In this document: positions 48,531 through 58,454 of the stretch, piece after piece | Numbering within the stretch: the stretch's first letter is position 1 | How the letters are laid out: each line of letters starts with the position of its first letter | Assembly (NCBI RefSeq): GCF_000835495.1 | Contig: NW_015622546.1 | Span: 1,366,883 to 1,430,882 of the forward strand | Origin: Cladophialophora immunda | Taxonomy: Eukaryota; Ascomycota; Eurotiomycetes; Chaetothyriales; Herpotrichiellaceae | Direction: 5' to 3' | Length of the DNA stretch: 64,000 nt | The notes under the pieces: model-generated | Seen by the model: only the letters and a program-made list of their open reading frames with translations | What the model was told of the DNA's origin: nothing | The model's database searches: none | Made by a program: the position numbers and the translations under genes

Positions 48531-50585
48531 ATGAGCAAGGCAGCAGAGCAGAAGCTGGCTTTGGCCACAGTGGACGTCGAAGCCAGATCATCCGACTCTG
48601 CGGAGAGCTCGCAAGAACTCCTTGTGAAGCCGATCTCGACGTGGAAAGGCTACGTATGGGATACATGGGAGCTCCCCAAAGAAGAACGATGGCTATTGTT
48701 CAAGGTCGACGCCTTTGTGTTGACCTTTGCTTCGGTAAGGTCCCCCTCGCTCCTTCACAATGCTCGTTGGCGCCGTGACTTGGCTGATGCAGCTTCAATA
48801 GATCGGCTACTTCCTCAAGAATCTTGACCAATACAACGTCAACAATGCATTCCTGAGTGGCGTGGAGGAGGATCTTTCGATGTACGGAAACCAACTTGTG
48901 ACGAGCACGTCGATCTGGACCGTGGGCTATGTTGTGGGCCAGATTCCATCGAATCTGCTCTTGACGAGGCTGTCGCCCCGGATCGTCATCCCGACGGTAA
49001 GTGAGATCTAATTCTTCGTGTGCGAAAGATCTGCTTACGAACCCCGGCCAACCGCAGCTCGAGCTGGGTTGGGGAGTCGCGACGATGGCCACATCCTCCG
49101 TGCAATCTTACAAGTCGCTTTATGCTCTGAGATTCCTGGTGGGCTTGTTTGAGTAAGTGCACATTTTCTCCCCGGGATCGTGTCTTGGGTGTTTGGTCAC
49201 TCACTGTTCGAACCCAGATCTGGTTTCTATCCCGGTATCCATTATCTGCTTGGTAGCTGGTACACTCCACGTGAACTCGGCAAGCGCGCCATGATATTCT
49301 GGCTGGCCGGTTCAATGGGGCAGCTCTTCAGCGGGTTTCTGCAGGCTGCAGCATATACTGGCCTCAACGGTGTCCACGGCCGAGCAGGCTGGCGGTGGCT
49401 GTTCATCATCGACGGCATCATCACGCTTCCTCTCGCGGTCACCGGCTTTATTTTCTTCCCGAACCTGCCGCAAGAGGACAATAAAACGTGGTGGACGACG
49501 CAGGCGGAGCATGAGCTTTCAGTCAGGCGCATGAAGGCGATCGGCCGCGCTGGGAGGGAGCCCTGGACGTGGCCCAAATTCAAGAGGCTTCTGTTCAGCT
49601 GGCATACATATGTTCTCCGTGCGTGTTGCTTGTTGTCCATCCTCCTTGGTTCTTGGTGCTAACAGCCAGATACAGCCATGCTGTATGTCATCTGGAACAA
49701 CGGAGGATATCAGCCAGCCATGGGCTACTGGCTGAAGAGCTTCGACAAGAAACCTTACCCAGTCCCAGGCACGTATTTCACAATTCCGCAAATCAACTAT
49801 CGTGAGTCTTCCTTGGACTATCTGTGACAATCCGCACTAATCATACGGTGGCAGTGCCCAACGTAACAATCGGTATCTTCATTGGCATGTCGTTCGTATG
49901 GGGATGGCTTTCCGACGGGCCCCTTCGAGGTCGGCGTTGGCCTTTCATCTACGCGGGTGCCTTTATTACCGTACGCACATGTCGATCCGGCGCGAGTTTT
50001 TCCGTGACGAGAATATGTGCTGACGTGAAATGCAGTTGATATTTAGCGTCGTTCTACGCCAAATGCCGCTCTACACCGACGTCCACGGCCGAAAGGTCGT
50101 GTATTGGCTCAGCCAGATCGGGTTCGGAGCTGGCCCGCTCATCCTGAGCTGGATCAACGAAATCTGCTCGAGCGACACTGAAAAGAGGGCGTTGCTGGTG
50201 GCGGCAGGCAATGACTTTGCCTATGTCGTTCAAGCCGTAGCGCCCAACTTCGTTTGGAAGACTGTCGACTTTCCGGCCGCAAGAAAGGGTTATACGTGGT
50301 CCCTTATCCTCCAGGTTCTTCTCAGTAAGTAAAGCCCCTTATATTCTTTTCCAGTAGATGTGGCGGAGCTAACCGGTTCCTCTTTTCGCAGTCCTGTGGA
50401 CAGCTCTCATTCAACTCCTGCTTTGGCGAGATGGCCGGATTGACGGAAAACGCAGGGTTATTGACGTCGCTGGGTCTGAAGCAGAAAGCTCAGCCGGAAG
50501 GAAAGCGCCTGCTGAAGCAGACAGGAAACGGATCAGCTTTGACGCTGCTGCGATTGCGCCTGCGGCAGGGCCTATCAGTCAATAG
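48531..50585 (+). CDS. DAL5-like MFS permease (anion:cation symporter family)
   Basis: This gene encodes about 539 residues in eight exons: 48531..48734, 48802..48996, 49058..49152, 49218..49618, 49676..49801, 49855..49970, 50036..50324 and 50392..50585. All seven introns are short GT..AG and the frame closes throughout. Features of the allantoate/pantothenate/nicotinate permease group are LKNLDQYNVNNAFLSGV at TM1-2, SIWTVGYVVGQIPSNLLLTR, LRFLVGLFESGFYPG, GWRWLFIIDGIITLPLAV, and the late loop RKGYTWSLILQ. The intron-4 acceptor is ambiguous: AG at 49669 or 49675 changes the protein by two residues. It is a plasma-membrane importer of a small carboxylate or N-containing acid. GATA-type sites upstream would fit nitrogen control. 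Confidence 0.88.
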
Positions 50586-50953
50586 CCATCAATGTAGCGA
50601 CGGCCTGCAGCCATACGGTATGATGAGATGGGATGGCCTCATCAAGGGTGAGATGAATGCCTCAACGATGTAGACTATGGAACGGCCTGAAACACCACTA
50701 CGTAGGACGTCTTCAATCTTCTCTCATCGGCATAAATGCCAGCTACAGTAGAACTTCGGATCAGACCCTGAGGGTCTCTTTATCACGACGCCAGGAGAGA
50801 GGGTACGCTCTGGCCGAGCATGGCGATACAGGCTCCATTCGTAGTCCTTCTTCATCTTAGAGACGTATTCTGCCCACCACGACTCAATCAACTTCCGTGT
50901 ATACTCATATTTTATACCCATTCGTTTCGGCCCGAGCCTATAATTCGTGTGTG
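50586..50953. other. Intergenic region after permease
   Basis: It should hold the permease 3' UTR. A minus-strand frame at about 50724-50929 reads GIKYEYTRKLIESWWAEYV and similar, with protein-like composition but no family match. It is not called. Confidence 0.4.
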
Positions 50954-51446
50954 ATGATATTGAGTCCACCCCGAGCGGCGGTAGAGGTCTTGTACAGTTC
51001 GGGCCCAGAACCTCCGCACCAAGCAGTGTGCGCCGCCAACCTGGCATCCGACGGCCAGGCCGATGCGGTCAACGCGCTGGCCCGCACCACAGGCACCGAC
51101 CCCGTCATTATGGAGGCCGGGCGCGTTGCCTCAAACAACCTCTTCGCTGGCAGCGCTGTTGAGGGTCTGGTACTCGCCATCGAGGTGCCCATCTCGCGCG
51201 TCAGGGTCCAAGACGGTTTTGGGACTGGGCAGCTACGGTAACCGCGCCGACGCCGACAAGTGGAAGTCCACGATCATGATGTTCTGCCGCCTGTGCGGCC
51301 TGAAGCCCGGCAAGCTCGAGCGTTCTAAACCGGCCGACATCGAGGAGATGTACAGGCATCTCACCGAGACCACTGGCGACGTCGACGACGTTGTGGAGCG
51401 TGATCAGGCCGAGCATGTCGGCGTGATCGCCTCGAATATTCAGTAA
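50954..51446 (+). pseudogene. Frameshifted coding remnant, possibly transketolase-like
   Basis: From about 50954 one plus-strand frame runs to a stop at 51239-51241, and from about 51205 a second frame continues to 51446. Both have strongly C/G-ending codons, unlike their surroundings, so this looks like one gene broken by a 1-base shift near 51215-51225. Removing one base there would read DGFG followed by LGSYGN. The first part (DAVNALARTTG, VIMEAGRVASNNLFAG, PISRVRVQDGFG) faintly resembles the C-terminal third of transketolase-type enzymes (E-x-H...GG-x-G...D-x-FG). The second part is not recognised. No start, promoter or complete domain is seen, and the 3' end overlaps the end of the convergent receptor gene by 7 bp. 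Confidence 0.4.
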
Positions 51447-53347
51447 TGTCTTGCGTCCGTCGTCGGAACATATGCTGCGCAGGTCCTGGATGCCCCCCGC
51501 CAACCGTCGGACTCCATCAGCTCCACGTCGTTATTGTCCCACCGAGGCTGCGACACGTTCGCGTTGGCGGACTTTACTGAGTAATCCCGAGCCAGGCGTC
51601 CCGACAACTGCGACTGATGATGGGGCGCATCGAATGTGCTAGGCTGGCGGGTGTACGCGCCCGCTTGGGATTTGGACGTCCCGAATCTCGACGGCCAGGT
51701 TCTCTGCAAGAACAGCCGCGCGGCCGGCATGCATGCGCAGACGATGCTGATATCCAGTTCGATGGAGCTCCAGATGGAGATTGGCTGTAGGTAGACTGCG
51801 AGGGGTGCACGGGAACGGAAATCAGCAGAGGTTCAAGATTCCAAGCTCGTCGAACACGATAGAAACGAGTCTTTCCTGAGAGGAGGCAGAAGGTGAGGGG
51901 CCACGTACAGGTAAGGTTGGAATTCTTTGCAAAGTTGATCAGTGATTGTAGTCTGATGCAGCTGACAACGGTGACGCTATAGAACAATCGAGGAACCTGT
52001 CAGCTTACTTCTTGACTTCGAATCATTGGCCACTTTCAAACGAGGAAAAAAGACTTACAACGAGCCCACTCCAAACATGCTCAAGATCTGGAGCTTCTGC
52101 TGTCGAGAGATCTCGAGCTGGAGGATGACGGGCACCGGCAGCGCGAGAATGGCGAGGTCAAGCCCGATGTTGATGCCCGCGGCCGCCCAGCCTCCAGCGT
52201 TGATGTTGATACACGTTCCCGCGGTGGGATCGCGCCACTGCTCCCAAAAGAAGGCCACGGGGGTGCATTCGAAGCCGAGAACGAACATGTACGAAACAAA
52301 ATAACCAATGCAGAGGCCGATGACGACGTACGCGCCTTTCCGGAAGTGCGGCTGTGGGAAGACGGCCAAGTAGAACGACAAGACGGCCAATTTCGTCAAG
52401 ACCGAGATGAAGATGTACAAGAACTCGCCGATGAAGAAGTTCTGCGCCGTGTCTACGTCAGCCTCCAAGAATGCCAGAGTGGGAAAACTCTCGACCAAGC
52501 CACATCATGGCAACATCACCACCCTTTGGTCTTACCTTCAAAACGATGTCGATGTTGTCGGGTGGGACGTTCCACAGGTCTTGCCCTAAGCCAAGGTGTG
52601 CAGCTGTGTAGTTCGCACCAAGCATGTGTTAGTCAACGAACTGATGACTCGAGTGAGGTCGTGGAAGAGGGCGGTCATATATGTACCCTGAAAGTTGATC
52701 GACGTGAAGACAACCACGCCGAGCTGTGTGGAATCTGTCAGCGCTGCCGAGCCTTTGTGGACTTCTTTTCCAAAGTCAAGATAGCACATACCGTTGCCAC
52801 CATCATAATCCCATCGTCGACTCGGAACCCCGGAGTAAGAGGCGGTCGGACAGAAAGCCTGATCAGATAGAAGACGACGGCAAGGGCCATGAAGATGGAT
52901 GTGACGATGATATAGGTGTGGGACGTGTTTTTCGGCATCACACCGCATGCTTTCTCCGTGAGATTGACGGCGCCTGTGTGAAAGATTCGTCAGATCAGGC
53001 AAGGAGGATTTCCTCTCAATCTCTCTCCGGTCATATCATCCCACTGCATGCAGGCCACGGTGGTAACAGACTGATAACTCACGCAAAGCTTCGATCACGG
53101 TGCAGTTCGCGGAATTGCACTGCTCAATGCGCGTGACGAGAGATGCATCAGCGCATATGCATGCCAGGTCGGTCGGGGCGCATGTCGAGGATGGAAAGAG
53201 GGATTCGGCGCACAAAGCCTAAGCCTCGTGTCAGCCATCGTCCATCAAAGAGTCCAGCCGGGGCAGATGGAATACGCCGTGATATCACCATACAGCGCAT
53301 TGAGGAACTGCAGACAACAATCCCTGGACCGACTGTCCCGTGGCCAT
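51440..53347 (-). CDS. CFEM-domain Pth11-like seven-helix receptor
   Basis: This gene encodes about 427 residues in eight exons: 53347..53294, 53218..53083, 52973..52792, 52723..52687, 52603..52536, 52441..52059, 51976..51909 and 51795..51440. The N-terminal CFEM domain has eight cysteines at about 17, 21, 31, 38, 40, 52, 57 and 73, with CAPTDLACIC as the diagnostic core. Seven hydrophobic helices of the fungal rhodopsin-like family follow, with GLGQDLW, EFLYIFISVLTKLAVLSFYL, a WRDPTAGTCI loop and IVCACMPAARLF. The hydrophilic tail is about 110 residues. Pth11-like proteins act at the plasma membrane as host- or surface-sensing receptors. The modelled ATG gives no signal peptide. The hydrophobic, in-frame sequence just upstream (about 53400-53350) looks like one but lacks an ATG, so a 5' exon may be missing. 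Confidence 0.85.
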
Positions 53348-54557
53348 ACTTGAGAACGCCAACGACAAAAGACGCTTGAAGAATTGAATTGACAGCAGGC
53401 ACAGGATGGCGTCGAGACTGGGGATATGCCGTTTGATAAACGCTCACATGCCGTCCATAAAAGCTTGAGCGTTGCGGGCCTCTCTCTCCCACTCACTCTT
53501 TCTCCCGATACTAGCATCCCTGGACAGTTCGAGAAAATTGGCGGCCGCCGCTGCCTTGTCGTGCCCCCGTCCCATGGTCTAGGTTTCCTTGTGGAGAAGT
53601 GGATGTCAGAGGGTTTTGCTTTCATGGAACGATGACCGAAGAATATCCAGATTGACAACTACGGAACGGTATGCGGGGCCGCGGTGGATTTGTCGGATCG
53701 CCAGGGCAGGAAGGGCAGGCAAGATCCTGGGATCGCTGAGGAGGGCGTTGAACAAGGAGCGGTCCAGCGAAAAGGTACGATCCTCCAGATTGCAACATGT
53801 CCTTGGAGGAAAAGCCCCGGAGGACTCGAATGAGGGCAAGCCAGGAGACCCACGCGCATCAACTGCACAATTACATAGTGTCGGTGGAGGAGCTCAAGGG
53901 CCGTTGGCTGACGAGGATCAGTTGAGAACATGACTATGTGGGAGCCACACGGAAGACTAGGCCGGAGACGAGGGCAATGACTGACAGACCTTGAAGAGAT
54001 CGGTCGGGCAGAATATGCATAGGATTGGGTACATGCCCAACGACGCTGGGTGGCCATCTCAGCTTCTTGCGCCGCGATTCCCAAGCAACGCCTGGCCGAC
54101 CTGGAACGACTGGGGATTTCGATTTCGGTTTCACAATAGCGCAAGCCTGCAGATCATCCTGTGTGGTGCTACGGTGAGTTGCCCCTGCATCGGCGACCTG
54201 GACTGTTCGAGCAAATGGCGCCGATGGGGGGCAGAAGAAAATTCTGTCTAGAATCTCCACTGAAGTTCGCCTCTTGACTGGCCCCCCCACAACCACTGCT
54301 ACACCAAAACGAAGCAAGGCAAAGCAGAAGCATGTGCTCCTTCTGTTCTTCATATCTACAGTAGTATTCGGACCTTGTTCCTGGGTCTGATGTAATACCA
54401 AGATAGGGGGACGTCGTATTGCTTATCAAATAGTACAAGTAGTCCGTCCACTCATCGCCGCGGAGTGTTTGACGTTTCTGTGCATGGTATTCGAGGCCAT
54501 AATTACTGTAGTCTATCGCCAGCAAAACCCTCTGATGAGACGATCGCCGTCAGCCAA
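53348..54557. other. Intergenic region upstream of receptor
   Basis: This 1.2-kb stretch includes the receptor promoter. Several overlapping open frames on both strands (for example 53606-53839, 53659-54144, 53991-54251) have no recognisable domain and inconsistent codon use. More gene decay like that next door is possible but cannot be shown. Confidence 0.45.
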
Positions 54558-55190
54558 CTATTCGAGTTTCAGCCGTTCCAGCTCGCCCTCGACGACAATA
54601 CGTTCCATGTTTCCATGTCGCGAACTAGCATCAAACACCCACAGTCTTCGACACGCCGAGTCCCCAGTCTTTTCCAGAACAAGACCGAGAATGTTCCGGG
54701 CGGAGAAGGAAAACGTGTGCTTCACAATGGGAACGCAATAAATATCCGCAGGTGGGAGACCCTGCGAGGGATCGTCAAAGTAGATCTTTGCATGTCCATG
54801 CGACAACAGGGGCAGCACACCATTCAGGCGCAGGCGTCATTTCTGACCTCGGATCGAGTCCAGCACAATATTACCGTCGCTACGCCAGAGGCCGGACCAC
54901 GTTGATTTTACGACGACGGCGTCGACTTGAATCGCTCCCAATGGACCCGTGCCTTCTGCTATCTAGGAGTGGTGGCCCTTCGTGAGACGCTGGCTCTTGT
55001 AAACTGCGTTCTTGCAGTCAAGATATGACACCACACCCTCTAACGATACTCAGGACCACGAAAGGGCACGACCTCGCACGACTCTAGTGTTTCCGTGGCC
55101 AGGGCTTTGTCTGTTCTCTTGCAAACCTCGTGCATCTGAAAACAAGTCTGCAGCCACAATCGAGTTTGCGGGAGTGATTGCTTAGAGCCA
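54558..55190 (-). pseudogene. Decayed HET-type (heterokaryon incompatibility-like) gene
   Basis: On the minus strand, the right part (about 55190-55040) reads LPQTRLWLQTCFQMHEVC, like the N-terminal W-x-x-x-C-x-x-x-H-x-x-C segment that precedes HET domains. The left part (about 54905-54558) reads HAKIYFDDPSQGLPPADIYC, then PIVKHTF and GLVLEKTGDSACRRLWVF, like the C-terminal tail of HET proteins (D..., I-x-C-x-P-I, GLVL...RR-x-G-x-F). Only about 150 bp lie between them, so the central HET domain is gone. The tail frame is broken by a TGA near 54840. This is best read as a relic with an internal deletion. The identification rests on motif pattern and is moderate. Confidence 0.5.
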
Positions 55191-55629
55191 GTGTGATTCG
55201 TAAGACCTGTTCTTGATGAAGTCGTTACTGGGCCGACAGATTTCTCACTTTGTCTGTCTGCGGGTTCTAGGTAGAGGCGCCTCTGTAAGGGGATTAGTAT
55301 GCGGGTAGGGCTGAGGACGCTTCCGGGGGAAGAAGCAGCGTACATCGTAATACCACGTTGACGTGCTTTCCAAGAGAGAGCCCAGCTATTTGTGGGAGGC
55401 TGCTGACGGCGCGAAAAGGCTAGCGTCGAGTGAGAGTGCGCTGTTGGAATACATAGAGAGCGCTACCTAATGTCCATTCGCAGCATCCAGTGCAGGCTCA
55501 GGTTTCCCCGCTGGAACCCACAGGTCGACTTGCGAAATCAGGCGAGAGGGCTCAGAAGCTCATCATTGGAAACCTTGCCAACAAGACTCTGCTTTCTCAA
55601 ATCCTCTGTTTCCCATCCTCAGGCTGACG
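55191..55629. promoter_or_regulatory. Promoter region of C6 regulator
   Basis: This 0.44-kb stretch lies before the regulator start at 55630, with no gene seen. It is divergent from the HET-type relic. Confidence 0.5.
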
Positions 55630-56814
55630 ATGCGCAGCTCGCATCGCAAGTCGCGGTTTGGCTGCCGCGAGTGCAAACAACGGCACACAAAGTGCGACGA
55701 AACGCATCCGTCCTGCTACAACTGCACCAACAGCAAACGCCAATGTTCATTCACCCGCTCGACTGCGTCTTCGATGGTGCACATACAGCCGCAGCGGTCC
55801 GATTTGCCATTAGATGGCAATATCAAGACCGGTTCATCTGAAGCAATCACGCCGGATGGCGACGGCTGCAAAGTCGCTCAATCTCCAAGCCTTAGACGCG
55901 ACCTCCTCCACGAGGACTACAACATAGTTCACTTCCAGCTCCTCTACCACGTTGGAGACAGATTGAGCTCTGATGCCCAGCAGTTCATACCCAAGGGGCA
56001 AGAGCTTTTCAAGAGCTCCGTGAGAGAAGCGTTCACGGCAGCGTACCTCATGGATGCCCTTATTGCCGTCGCCGCGGCTCACAAAAGCACGCTGCCGGGA
56101 GAGGACCAGGCCTTCTACCAGACTGAGGCAATGAGGCTCTTGACGCGGTCCTTGACCAAATTCAATGCCCAGCACGAAATCACCGAAGACTACGCCATGG
56201 CCGCGTTTCTGTACACCATGTTGCTGGGCCAACTGGTCCTCTTCGACATATTCTCGCACGGAGAGGACTTGGCCAGCATTCTAGATCGATTCGCGCATTG
56301 CATGAAGCTACACCACGGCATACGCAAGGTTGTCGCCCCCGTGTGGCATAAAGTCCAGCCGATCCTGGGCGGGTGCTATTTAGCAGAGTGGGTGAGCGAC
56401 GGGGTCCCGAGTCTGGGAGAGCCCAACTCTGAATGTTCTCCTCTGTGGGAGCTGCTTGGCCGGAGCGACTTCAGCGCGAGCCCCCGCCAGGCCTACTCAT
56501 CTTCCATCGAAGCACTGCAGATGATGTTCGACTACACGCGTGGCCGGCCGACGAACCGAATGATGGCCGTCCAGGAGTGGCTGGTTCGGGTTCCCATGGA
56601 CTTTGTGGATCTCGTCAGCCAACGACGGCCGGAGGCTCTTATCATCCTCGCGTACTATGCCGTCCTGCTTCACCGTGCCAGAGGCTTTTGGGCCATCGGC
56701 GGCGCCGGACGATTTCTTATTCGGTCGATTTCGAGTTACCTTGGAGAGTACTGGTTACAGTGGCTGGAGTGGCCGAACGAGGTGCTCAACGGGCCACCAG
56801 CATTGACTGAGTAA
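55630..56814 (+). CDS. Zn2Cys6 transcription factor (fungal_trans_2/UPC2-like type)
   Basis: This intronless gene encodes 394 residues. The zinc cluster is at the extreme N-terminus: CRECKQRHTKC...SCYNCTNSKRQC, spacing C-X2-C-X6-C-X6-C-X2-C-X6-C (residues 12-39). The rest resembles the short fungal_trans_2 (PF11951-type) ligand-sensing region, with helices HEDYNIVHFQLLYHV, AYLMDALIAVAAAHKS and a C-terminal GRFLIRSISSYLGEYWLQWL. Length and layout match the UPC2-like or sterol-regulatory C6 branch, often found alone or in metabolite clusters. The protein is nuclear. It lies 0.7 kb upstream of a codirectional SDR gene, whose regulation it might control. Confidence 0.9.
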   Translation: MRSSHRKSRFGCRECKQRHTKCDETHPSCYNCTNSKRQCSFTRSTASSMVHIQPQRSDLPLDGNIKTGSSEAITPDGDGCKVAQSPSLRRDLLHEDYNIVHFQLLYHVGDRLSSDAQQFIPKGQELFKSSVREAFTAAYLMDALIAVAAAHKSTLPGEDQAFYQTEAMRLLTRSLTKFNAQHEITEDYAMAAFLYTMLLGQLVLFDIFSHGEDLASILDRFAHCMKLHHGIRKVVAPVWHKVQPILGGCYLAEWVSDGVPSLGEPNSECSPLWELLGRSDFSASPRQAYSSSIEALQMMFDYTRGRPTNRMMAVQEWLVRVPMDFVDLVSQRRPEALIILAYYAVLLHRARGFWAIGGAGRFLIRSISSYLGEYWLQWLEWPNEVLNGPPALTE

Positions 56815-57487
56815 TGTGCTCGGTCATAATAGATCATATAGAACTGAGCGCCATCCATCCGAGCCACAGAATATTCATATTCCATGTACTTGGACTAGTC
56901 GACAGACCTCCGCACGCCGGGGTGTATCTGATCGGTAGCTCGACCCGCGAGGTGACAAGATCGCAAACGTCTTCAGCTGAAGATCCGAAGAGTGGACGGA
57001 GTCTGACAAAGCATTGACTGGGCGAATTTGGACCGGCGTGTCTGTGAGGGTTGACGCTTCCCTATGCGATACGGTCTTCTCGACCTTCCTATAGAGAGTG
57101 GGGCGTATTCCGCGATTTCTGATTTGTTACACCTGTTTGGCTTGCCGACCCACCCGTATTTGATGCGTTCTCATTGATTCAGAACACATCACACGCGTGT
57201 AGGATGAGATGGTTTCGGAGTTCCAGTTTGCCACTTGCTCTAAAGCACGGAAGTCTCGTCATAGAGTCTTCCATATGCTTCGGAAGCACAGAGCGGTGAT
57301 AGGATTTCCTTCAGAATCCGACCCTTTCATGGAAAACCACGCCGGATCACCCTCGACACGAAGCATTACATACATGAAGCAATGGACATATAAGCCGGAG
57401 AACCGGTCTCTTTCTCTTGCAGCCACATCTCTCACTAGAGGGTACGACGTTGTACATCGACATATTCGCCCCCTACATTCCTGAATC
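56815..57487. other. Intergenic region C6 regulator-SDR
   Basis: It holds the regulator's 3' UTR and the SDR promoter. No supported gene is seen; the frame at 57209-57484 lacks resemblance. Confidence 0.5.
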
Positions 57488-58352
57488 ATGGCCTTCACCG
57501 TCCTCATCTCAGGCGCCAATCGCGGCATAGGAAAGGGCCTTCTTCAGCGGTATCTCATCCAGCCTCACCACGTCGTCATTGCGGCCAACCGAGACCCGTC
57601 GCACCCGACATCCCAGTCCCTGAACGACCTGCCAAAGGGCGAAGGCAGCCGCTTGATCATCGTCAAAGTCGACGCCTCGTCCGAGACCGACGCCGCGGGC
57701 GCCGCCGAGGAGCTGCAGAATTCGTATGGCATCGATCATCTTGACCTGGTCATAGCCAACGCCGGCATGTCGACCGTCTGGCCTACGGTTGTGGCCCTCG
57801 CGATTGCGGACCTGCAGGCTCACATGGCAGCCAATGCGTACGGAGTCGTCGCGCTTTACCAGGCGACACGGCCGCTGTTGCAGAAATCCACCAAGGAGCC
57901 CAAGTTTATACCCATCGGATCCAAGGCGGGTTGCATGAAGTGAGTTCCTTACGATTCGGTGATGATACCAAGAAGAAGGAGGAGAGGGATATCGGGCCCC
58001 CGTGGATCTCACTGACTGAGTGACCAGGGACCAACCCCCCGTCCCGAATAGCGCGTACGGGCCGACTAAAGCGGTGGTGAACTGGCTGACGGTCAGAATC
58101 CACGCCGAGGACGACTGGCTCACCACCGTTGCCGTGCATCCCGGCCTGGTCGACACAGACCTCGGCTCTTCCGGGATCCGCTGGTTGATTCACGAGAGCG
58201 GCTACGAGTTTATCAAGGGGTTCGACCTGGAGAAGTCTATGATTAGCGTCGGTCAGTCGTGTGACGGTATTGTCAAGGTCATATCTGAATCTGTGAGGGA
58301 CAAACACGGTGGCAAACTGGTCTCATATACTGGTGAAATTATAGATTGGTAA
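57488..58352 (+). CDS. SDR, norsolorinic acid ketoreductase-like
   Basis: This 258-residue SDR has two exons (57488..57939 and 58028..58352); the 88-bp intron lies just before the active-site Tyr. The layout is that of the Nor-1/AflD and sniffer-type branch: SGANRGIGKGL at residues 8-18, VVIAANRD after beta-2 (Arg favours NADPH), LVIANAG, catalytic Ser in PIGSKAG (about 145) and Tyr161-x-x-x-Lys165 (YGPTK), then VHPGLVDTDLG. It probably reduces a ketone or aldehyde in a secondary pathway. The two genes that follow, a regulator and an MFS exporter, make a compact three-gene group with it. There is no evidence of aflatoxin-type polyketide genes nearby. Confidence 0.9.
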
Positions 58353-58454
58353 AGACACAACATAGGTTTGAGACTCACTCGGAAAGCTGCAAGAAAGCAG
58401 GAGTCTTCAGTTTGAACACCACGACCCCCCGTTTACATGCTCCCCAACACCACG

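Noticed and set aside
50724..51047. 107-residue minus-strand frame containing a Trp/Tyr/Lys-rich stretch
   Set aside because: It looks protein-like but has no known family and conflicts with the plus-strand coding bias in its upstream half. Left uncalled.
53659..54401. 161- and 155-residue minus-strand frames upstream of the receptor
   Set aside because: They are Arg/Ser/Pro-rich with no hydrophobic core and no domain, consistent with random open frames in GC-rich DNA.
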